From Hyperoplus lanceolatus (lineage: Eukaryota > Chordata > Actinopteri > Uranoscopiformes > Ammodytidae), in assembly GCA_026929865.2 (NCBI GenBank), contig CM049400.1, positions 13,522,501 to 13,586,500 on the forward strand: a DNA stretch of 64,000 nt. Direction: 5' to 3'. Below are positions 55,801 to 64,000 of this stretch, piece after piece. A program made the translations under genes and the position numbers. Below the pieces are notes generated by a model. That model made no database searches, was not told the DNA's origin, and saw only the letters and a program-made list of their open reading frames with translations. Each line of letters begins with the position of its first letter. The stretch's first letter is position 1.

Positions 55801-58800
55801 CCCTATAGTAAATGAGTTCCTCTGCCTTCATGTCTCACCCTCTCGTCTTTCCCATCACCTACCAGACTACCAGCGTTTGATGACAGTGGCAGAGGGCGTC
55901 ACCACCTTGCTGTTCCCGTTCCAGTGGCAACACATCTACCTGCCCATTGTTTCTACGCCACTACATCACCTCCTGGATGCTCCAGTGCCCTTCCTGATGG
56001 GTATCCAGCACAGGGTGGGAGCTCAGCGATCCTCCCTTCACCTGCCACACGAGGTACAAAGCCAGACAAGGATCTATGCTTAAATGAGTCTGTGGTTTCC
56101 TTTGCGAAGATATCTGTGAGAATGACAGGATGCAGACACTTACATAAACATACACATGAAAATAGTCTAGATGTGTTTTTTTTTACACTCAATCGTTTTT
56201 GCAGCCATTTGCTGATCCTCTCTGTGCTTGCATGACAATTTGCTCTCTGCCTGCGGGCAAGTCGAATTGGGACGATTCCTTGGAGCGCCCCTCCCCTCCC
56301 CTTTCACAAATCCAATCCTGCAACCGAGATCACTTAATGCTGCATGAATATATTGCTGAAGCCTCTTTGAAGTCGCTCTGCCCTAGAAAATGGGGCAGTT
56401 GAAAGACGGCTCAAGGCGGGGGGCAATGATAGCAAAAATTCAAAGCATTACCAAAATAATGGTATGTGTCGAATAATACATGAGATGTAGGGATCATCAC
56501 TTAATATTAGATATCAAATTAGTGCAGTTTGCTGTATGTTGGCAATTTGCTAGGAAGTGGGAAATATTTTAATCCTTCATTTAGGATTTTTTTCTCCCCT
56601 TCTCTTAGCAATGTGATCTTTTCTTGATTTTCTAAATTAAAGAGATGAGGAAAAAAATACTAATTAGTAGACACATTAACTCGGAGGATGAAGCATGCAT
56701 GGAGTGAGAGGATGTGAGCGACTGTCCGCTCTACAGCACATCTCCCAACTTCCCGTGAGGCTGTAAACTGATTCTCTTTAAAGGTTGCATTGCTGCTGAC
56801 TGCGCTGCGCTAAATCGCTGTGTATGGAAGCAGTATTTTTAAATCGGTACCTCTCGTTATCACAAACCTAGGCAATTCGTTGCTCAGCAGCTTGGTGGGC
56901 ACAGTTTATGCAGCCGTTTCTGATTTCTTCGCCTGATGTTGCAGGTTTCCACAAACTCCCCCTGTCGCAGTGATAACATAATTCATTAGATAATCCTTCC
57001 CATTCTAATATCCTCTTTATGGCTAATCACGGTGAACCGCAAAGTACCTATTAGCGGAATGTAAATCTTTTATCTCAGATCTTAATTGGATGACTAAACA
57101 CAGACACATTGTCTACACGAGAAGAATAAGGGGACTGCACATTAACCCTTCTACAATTGATCTTTTGGAGGCTGAAAAGTGTTTTCCATTATGTCTAACT
57201 CCGCTGTTCGTCTCCACACAGGCCAACCTGTGCTTTGTGGACATTGACAACCACTGTGTCGAGGCCCCCGAGGACCTTCCCCTGTTTCCTGACCAGGCTG
57301 AGCTGGTCCAGGAATTGAGTGAGGTGCTGCTGCGTTTCGGACTCCCTCCACAGGGCGGCGCCATCACAAAGTCGGCCAGCAGCTCCCCGCGCCTCAGCAG
57401 CCTGGTGCTGGAGGACCTGATGGAGGACAGAAGGAATGGGAACCTGGGAGGAGAGGAGCTGGCCGCTCTGGAGAGGCTGCAGGCTCTGGCACGGAGGTGT
57501 GGAGGTGGTGGGAAAGTGTCAGACACAGGGAAGACGCTGGGGCACGTATTGGAGGAGGAGGAGGATCTGAAGAATGCCAAGCTGAACATCCAGCTGAGGG
57601 AGGTGTTCTCTGGGCGTTTTTCTGCCATGTTTGGCAGGTACGAGGAGTTTGTCATCCACAGCGCCCTGGATTTGGACTCCTGGTTGAGCAATCGAGAGGG
57701 GACCTTCAGCTTTGACAAGGTACTTCAGTTGTTTCATTAACCAGTTATGCCAATTATTGCCTTGTTTCCACTGAGCAGCACAGTTTCGGTTTGGCCACGG
57801 CCCGATTCAGCAGGACATGGTAGCCCTAAATCTGGCTTGCGTTTTACACTGCCAACCGCACCCTTACTGGGAAGAGGGGGTTTATGCTGGACGGCTACTA
57901 TCGTGACATCGTGGCAGCGGGACACAGTGTAATCTGCTTGTTAATTCAATGAATAAGAAAAACACCACACAATAAACAAAGAGCTGTTGTAACGCAAGAT
58001 TCCTCACTCTTGGCGAGGTGACTACACACGGCACTTTATCGCTCACACTGAAATGATTCTGTGGACCAATCAATGGTAGCTCCACCCTTTTGGGACCCTA
58101 TGGGATGGCCTGATACCCCAACGAAAGGAAAATAAAAATAGGTGAGGCTATGCTATTTCGGTATTATTTCCAATCTTTGACAGTGGTAAGGTAAATGTGT
58201 GTCGAGCCTCACTGAACCAGACTGCAACACACTAGAAACGAGGCTTACGATAAGATTGCTTTTTCTGAGTTTTTGAAGTACTTTTGATAGTGAAAGAAAG
58301 ATGAATTTCCTGCCCATATTGAATGTGTTTATTGTTTTTCAATGTTCCAGGGTTCCTTCCTCTCGGTTCAGCCTGCAGCCCACTTGCACTTCTTGTCCCG
58401 GTTCTTGGAGACGTCCATGTTTTCCTCCTTTGTGGATGGGAAGGTTATCTCTCGCTGGGCCGAAAGAGAGCCGCTGCAGCAGCTGTTTGACAGCCGTCTG
58501 GAGAGAGAGAGGCTGTATGACAAGGACCAAGAGGTCTCCCGTAACTGTCGCTACAGGAAATGCACCTCGCTCTTTGAGTCAGGTACTGTGACATACATGT
58601 TGTTGCAAGATAAATGTGATAGAATAAATGCTGTATTCCTACAACATAGAACACAAGGAAAAATATGCCAAGAAAACAGAAATCCGGCTCAGATATTCCT
58701 TTTAGTATGTCATGGATACACTATCTTTCTCCCTGCATTATGTTTCTGTACAGCATTTTGCCAGAAAATAGATGGAGCCCCTAGGTGGTAGATTGGGCAC

Positions 58801-61800
58801 AGTAATGCGTTTGAAGTGGATGCCAGATTTTTAAGAGGGAATCTGACAATCTGTCGCCATCTGTCCTTCTGTTTTGGTTCATACAGTTTGTTGATTATGT
58901 TGCTTGGCTTGTCTGCAGCCACCATTTTTTTCCCTCACTCTCTCTCGTAATACGCACTGAAGATCTTGCTTCAACAATGCTCAGGGGCACTTGTGTACCA
59001 GAACATTTAACTATTCAAATAATAATTGATGGAAACAATTCCTTAATCGAAATTAAAACCAAATAATAAATGATAAAACACAAAAGGGATGGGATGTAAT
59101 GTGATATGAGGGTATGGGGGGTAGAGATAGGAAATCAGAGGGGGGTGAACTAAAGGACATAGTAGGGGATGTGCATTAAATGTAGGAGGACAAAGCTTTG
59201 TTCTTTGAAGTGCTGCCAACCTCAATAGAGAAAATGCAAGTGGTGCATGCAAGTGGTCAGTCGGCCTGCATCATTGTTCACATTTAGACTCTTATGTAGA
59301 GATGTTGAGGCTTTATATCTTTTAATGTAACATGTTATACTGTCAGTTAAATCATATCACTTATAACACTGTGCTTCAGTCTTCTTCTGAGTCTCCTCTC
59401 AACAAAACAAACTTAATAGAACTTGAATACAAGACGTTCCCGTCAGAGGTGACATTAGATGTCAGGCACAAGTCCTCCTTGGAAATGTCTTGATCATCAC
59501 TTTAATGACTCATCGGGTCATAGGGGAGAGTGGCCTAAGTTGTGCCGGTGGGCAAGTTGTGCCACCCCTTGTTTCTAGAAAACCATAGAAGAAATTTGAA
59601 ATGTGACCACATATTGAAGAAGAGCCATCCATTTGACTCATCCTGTAAAGAAGGGAGAAACATGGAATAAGATATAAGCACATTTAAGCTAAAAAAAACT
59701 GTTTTTTGCCTTTCAAAGTAAAATTTCCATGATCAAGGTTTTTTGATTACAGTGTCTTAACAATTATAGACACGTTTGAAAACATTTGACACATGTTTTA
59801 GTGCTTAGTATGCTATACTTTGTGTCTATATGGTTAGCACGATGTCAGCCCTAAACTGCTGCATCGTGCTTATTATCTAAAATTCTGGGGATGGGGGGAT
59901 TTGTGCCAGAGGGCCTAGGTGAGTTATAAGTAAGTAAGTAAGTAAAATGTATTTATAAAAGCACATTTATAACAGTTTGCACTGTCCAAAGTGCTTTACA
60001 TAGTGCATTCAGTAGGTAAAAAATTAAGGTAAAATAACAACAACCAAAATAAAAGACACAAAGCCCAGACATCCACATACGAACAAAGATAGTAGTGCAG
60101 AGGTAAGATAGTTAATGGGGAGGAAAAGCCAGGGTGTACAGATGGGTTTTCAGAGGGAATCGCATATGCCAGTTGGCAGTTGGTTCTACAAGAGCGGAGC
60201 AGCTAGTGCAAAGTACATTTCTGAGAGTTGTGCCATTGGCATGGCTGTATACGCTGGTCACCAAAAGAAAGTCATCGTCTACAGTAGCTCAGAAGAGACT
60301 GACATCTCCATTCCACTTAACGACACCACTGATGAGAGTTCAGATGGCCAGAAAGATGATGATGGTGTCTTTGTCATTGTTAGCTTTGCAGGCAAAACCA
60401 CCTAGATCTGCTAGGCCTTGTTTAAGAAAATTGACCTTCAATCTTTGTAAAATATTTACTTTATTTACTTTAAATAAACCTTAAATAAGTGATTGTCTAA
60501 TGGATTTGTCTTGCATTACAGTTTATGATATATATATATATCAATGGCACAATTTACCCCATGGTATTTTCTCCAATGGCGCAACTTACACCACACCGAG
60601 GGCAAGTTGTGCCACAAGACAACTTTTTTTCCGAAAGCTCTATTTCTTCAACAGTTTATTCCAGATCCAACGTTTTTATTGCCAGGGATGCACAACACCC
60701 TATATGTATATATTTGAGTTGGAGACTTTACTGTCAAGGCCTCACTTTAAAGTCACTTTGAGTAAAAAGTGGCACAACATAGGTCCACTCTCCCCTACTC
60801 TATTAGCAGATCCTTATTATCTTTACCATTATTATGTTTGTCTCTGCAGCTCAGGCCATTGAGTGCAGACTGCTGAAGGCTGACCACACAGCCATACACC
60901 CCCACCTACTGGACATGAGGATTGGCCAGGGTCGTCACCAGCCGGGCTACTTCCCTAAGCTGCAGGCTGATGTGCTTGTACAGGGACAAAACACCAACAA
61001 GTGAGCCTTTGTATTCCTGCCATGCAGTGGGAATATTTACTGTTGAAATAAACAGCTAAAAGGTGTTAATCGTAAACATTTGAGCAAAATGACCTAAACA
61101 TTGACTATGAAATATAACCTTGTAACATCCACTTTGAAAAATATTAAGAATTTCACATTTTGGCATGACATGAGACATGTAGGCGCTAAACAAATAACAT
61201 TACGACTTCTGACAAGAATGGGAAACACAGCATTAGTATGGCAATCATCACAAGGGTCAACTTTATTACTTACTTTTATACATGTGCCTTAAATATAGAA
61301 AAACATAAAGTCTCAAAACTGTTTTTTTAACCGTGTTATCCCTGTCAACAGGTGGTCCAGTCGTGTGACAGCTTCACGCAGGACCGACCAAAAGAGATCA
61401 ACCATGACTGAACACTCAGGAGTGGACAATGAACAAAGACCGGTACATACATGTGTTCCGACACAACGCACACACACAAACACCCTCACCACTCTCATAA
61501 GGCTTGTTTCTGATTTATTACCTTGTCGTTATTCAACAGAAGCACACGTTTGCCAAGAAGAACCTCCGCCAGTCTAAGCTACTTGACACGTCACCTCAGG
61601 CCATCACTCAGACTCACAGAGAGTTTGTTGACGGGCTGCTGAGCGAGTGTCGTTTGAAGGTGAGAGTTTTGTCCGCTGTCATTGATTCCTCATAGCCTTA
61701 ACGACGTTCGAGGCTAACTCCGCAAAATGTTCCCCGGCTCTTTCAGACCAAACGTATGTTAATGGAGAGGATGGGGAAGGAGAGTGTGGAACTGGGTCAG

Positions 61801-64000
61801 GGAGAAGCCAACATCACAGGCCTGCAGGAAAACACACTCATCCACGGTCTGTGTGACCTACTGGAGAGAACCTGGGGCCATGGTCTGCAGTTGAAACAGG
61901 TCAGACACGCAACATAACATTAGCTGATATGACCTGACATAAACATATGGGACTGTGCTTCCTTTTGTGAACGTGAAGAGATAACAGTATGAACAGGCGT
62001 TCAGAGTGTTGTGTTTTCATTCTAAACAGGGGAAGTCCGCTCTTTGGTCCCATCTGCTTCACTACCAGGCAGCCCAGGGGAAGACAGAGATACCAGCTGA
62101 GTCTCCAGGTAAGAGCAAGGCCTGACTTTTTTTTTTCCGCTTGTGTAAGTCACTTGGATAAAAGTTTAATTGATAGTTGGTGTTTTAACTTCCCATCTCA
62201 TCAGGGTCTATTGGTTGCCCCGACGATATCACTCCGCTCTTGAGGGGATCGGTAATACACGACATGAGGTAATGGTAGCAAAATACTTTGATGAATGAAA
62301 GTGAGATGTATCTTAAAATGCAGATAAGAAAAAAAGATAATCTTAACTTTTTAAATACACATATTCTTCACCACACTTATACCTCCTGCACTTAGAAGTT
62401 ATATGTCTTTCGTTACACGCTTGGATTTTTCTGACAATGTTATGAGAAAGAGGTGAGCATTAGATATATTGTTCTTTGATTCTCATGCCATCAGTTGTTC
62501 TTTCAGGTTTATCCAGACCATGAGTGAGGGGCTGTCTGAGGTGGGTCAGGCTCGGGCCTGGATCCATCTGGCTTTGGAGAAGAAAATGCTGTCCCAACAC
62601 CTAAAAGAGCTGCTCACAAACCAGGAACTGCTCAGGTCAGAAGTCACTCATAATTGACATGGATATTCCTGGATTTTATTTTGTTGTTTATAGTGAATGA
62701 TATCCCATGATATTTGACTAACCTTTTCAGCCCCCTCTTTGTCCCGCCCCACAGACAGTTGTACAAACCTCACGCATTCCTGCTCTGTGAGGAAGAAAGG
62801 GAGCAATTTTTGTTCCACCTGCTCTCTCTCAACACTGTGGACTACCTCTGCTTTACTCGGGTCTTCACCTCCATCAGTAAGTCAAGACAAGAAAATTGTA
62901 TTGAATTACAATACCTATCTCCACCCAACAGGGTGAATACCTGACTTAGTTTCCATCACAGACACTCTACATCTTAAATACTACACATTAAAATTGCACT
63001 GATGTTGTGAAAACCCTATTTTACTCTGAGCAATGTAAGAAGAGTTGGACAGTTTTTAAGTGTGAAGTGAACGACACTTTGCTCTTGATCTCTCGTCCCT
63101 CTCTAGGTATTCCATACCGTGTTGTTATCATACCCATGAAGAAGCTGAGCATTGCAATGGCAACAGTGGACCTTTGGGTGTGCGTGTCAGGAGAACTGGG
63201 TGATTCAGGAGTCAGACAGATCCAAAAGAATACGCAAGAGATCTTTTTCCAGGTTTGTATTCGCTCCACAGCTTATGGTCAACATTATGTTTGGCAGAGA
63301 CTTACTTACTTTGTTACTTACTTGATTTGTGCGCTTCTATTGCAGTGCGAGAACCTGGGCAGGCTGAGCACTCTGCAGCTGGGACAGGAGAGCTCTGGCC
63401 TGCTGGCCAAATGTCTGATAGACTGCGTGATGGTGTACAACGAAATCACCGGACACACCTACAGGTCAGATTCCTACTCTGACCAAGGTCTTACCTCGAG
63501 TCTAGACAATAAATGCAACCTCACAGCACACTGACGAACTGTCCAAAAATGTGTTCATGGACAACGTTTGATAGATATGATGACTTGTTAACTATCCCAT
63601 GAGAAAGCTGCTTTGTCACACGATGATAACATATTGTTGATATAGAATATATACTGCAAGTGGCTACATGTAGACTGTGATGGATACCACATTCTCATTA
63701 ACAGAAAATGCTGCCTAGTAGAAAGCAGATCAGTCTTAAGATAAATGTAATGCCTTGTAAAATGGTTGTCAGTTATCTAAACTATGTGAATTGTATTTAT
63801 TTGGCTAAATCATTGCTCTCCTTGGAAGATATTCAGAAAAATAAACACACTTCCCACACTGCAGGAACTGATGAGAACAGATGGCCCTTACCTTAGCCAT
63901 GTTTAATAAATCGCATGTTTTTTTTAGTTGGATATTATGAAAGACTGTTTGTTTTTTCTTCTTCTCAGGTTTCCGTGTGGCCGTTGGCTGGGGAAAGGCG
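49195..64000 (+). CDS. dennd5b: DENN domain-containing protein 5B-like, 5' part (gene runs off the window)
   Basis: Seventeen exons join in frame: 49195-49306, 53493-53602, 54112-54826, 55866-56053, 57222-57719, 58351-58582, 60850-61000, 61352-61442, 61540-61659, 61747-61899, 62030-62108, 62205-62268, 62507-62635, 62755-62876, 63107-63252, 63346-63464 and 63969 onward; about 1,020 residues. Order: uDENN ([40 protein letters not shown]), cDENN ([47 protein letters not shown]), dDENN, first RUN domain ([26 protein letters not shown]) and the start of PLAT ([10 protein letters not shown]). DENND5 proteins are Rab GEFs (Rab39) and Rab6 effectors at Golgi and endosomes. The AGEGFEQSP junction and [11 protein letters not shown] favour 5B over 5A. 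The start follows [20 protein letters not shown] long Ser run (about residues 137-160) expands the family's variable loop. Confidence 0.92.
49307..53492 (+). other. dennd5b: dennd5b intron 1
   Basis: A 4.2 kb intron with GT-AG ends. It contains one (CA)n tract at 52800-52885. The open frames inside have no recognisable domains, and I saw no nested gene. Confidence 0.6.
52799..52885. repeat. (CA)n microsatellite in dennd5b intron 1
   Basis: About 42 CA units with one AAACACAC interruption near the start. Confidence 0.97.
53729..54014. mobile_element. Palindromic MITE, copy 2 (dennd5b intron 2)
   Basis: TTAAAGATGGAGTCAGCGATTC against GAATCGCTTACTCCACCTTTAA ends, with the same GTATGTAAACAAAGGG and CAGCCTAGGCTCTGTAAAC core as the copies at 19987 and 55045. 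Its right end is only about 100 bp before exon 3. Confidence 0.85.
54295..54400 (+). repeat. dennd5b: Serine-codon low-complexity run in dennd5b exon 3
   Basis: A TCC/TCA/TCT-rich stretch encodes a Ser/Ala/Pro run followed by [15 protein letters not shown]. It lies in the variable loop between uDENN and cDENN, consistent with microsatellite-like expansion in a disordered linker. Confidence 0.85.
55045..55348. mobile_element. Palindromic MITE, copy 3 (dennd5b intron 3)
   Basis: Starts TTAAAGAGGAAGTCAGTGATTC and ends GAATGGCTGACTCCACCTG, with the CAGCCTAGGCTCTGTAAAC motif repeated in both orientations. It is the third copy of the family in this window. Confidence 0.83.
55685..55760 (+). repeat. 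Possible LINE/SINE 3' tail
   Basis: GTAGAGCACTTTGCAGAGTA then GTGCTGTATAGATGAACTTGCCTTGCCTTG resembles the 3' end of fish L2-type elements, with a short pentameric tail. Confidence 0.4.
57755..57945. repeat. Dispersed repeat shared with 6541-6770
   Basis: TTTCCACTGAGCAGCACAGTTTCGG at the left and CGTGGCAGCGGGACACAGTGTAAT at the right match the copy at 6541-6770. In dennd5b intron 5. Confidence 0.5.
59523..60795. mobile_element. Tc1-like element, longer relative of 22625-23343, TA flanks
   Basis: GGGGAGAGTGGCCTAAGTTG at 59523 and its inverted copy ending at 60795 are flanked by TA on both sides, the Tc1/mariner-type target. Outside the middle it is nearly identical to the 719-bp element at 22625. 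The extra block (about 59935-60498) contains a 96-codon open frame on the + strand. It lies in dennd5b intron 6. Confidence 0.85.
60115..60405 (+). pseudogene. Possible transposase C-terminal relic
   Basis: A 96-residue frame within the Tc1-like element contains [20 protein letters not shown] followed by [16 protein letters not shown]. An acidic Ser-rich tail followed by a short FVIV.FAGK beta segment is what I recall from C-termini of some fish DNA-transposon proteins. There is no catalytic domain. It could also be part of an unrelated insertion, since the preceding GTGCTTTACATAGTGCATTC stretch is a common fish repeat tail. Confidence 0.35.

Overview
The window is vertebrate nuclear DNA, most likely from a ray-finned (percomorph-like) teleost. 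Every recognised gene is an intron-rich vertebrate gene with small spliced exons. Introns and spacers are full of fish-type repeats: hAT-like and Tc1-like elements and MITEs, a tRNA-derived SINE with a clean target-site duplication, a LINE reverse-transcriptase relic, and long (AC)n tracts. There is no bacterial operon, CRISPR array, rRNA or functional tRNA gene. Exon models were built by hand from reading frame, splice sites and phase; every junction reported as joined keeps frame.

Layout. 1-3203 (-): first three coding exons of rsbn1l; the rest lies beyond the left edge. 4.0-7.0 kb: repeat cluster (piggyBac-like end motifs around a LINE relic, then a 1.3 kb element with perfect 61-bp inverted repeats). 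7.0-11.5 kb: no gene seen. 11546-16717 (+): fibroleukin gene (fgl2 type) whose first exon encodes about 1,000 extra low-complexity residues between the normal N-terminus and the C-terminal fibrinogen domain. 18422-21598 (+): fam185a, 8 exons. 21975-23597: hAT-like element with an exact 8-bp duplication and a smaller element nested inside. 24022-44000 (-): fbxl13 (DRC6), at least 19 exons. Two + strand genes sit inside its introns: lrrc17 (28215-31938) and an unrecognised secreted-protein gene (35162 to about 38080). 44801-47017 (+): armc10, head-to-head with fbxl13. 49195 to beyond 64000 (+): dennd5b-type Rab exchange factor gene, 17 exons visible, cut by the right edge.

In human the block fam185a-fbxl13(lrrc17 inside)-armc10 is at 7q22 and fgl2/rsbn1l at 7q11.23, so two blocks separated in human are contiguous here; dennd5b is on another human chromosome. 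Functions are mixed: chromatin (rsbn1l), secreted immune/coagulation protein (fgl2), axonemal regulatory complex (fbxl13), secreted LRR protein (lrrc17), mitochondrial or ER armadillo protein (armc10), Rab activation (dennd5b). They are neighbours by descent, not one pathway.

The most unusual items are the giant fgl2 linker exon with its probable GC-AG intron, a GC/GT alternative donor pair in lrrc17, and the unrecognised 742-residue secreted protein nested antisense in fbxl13.
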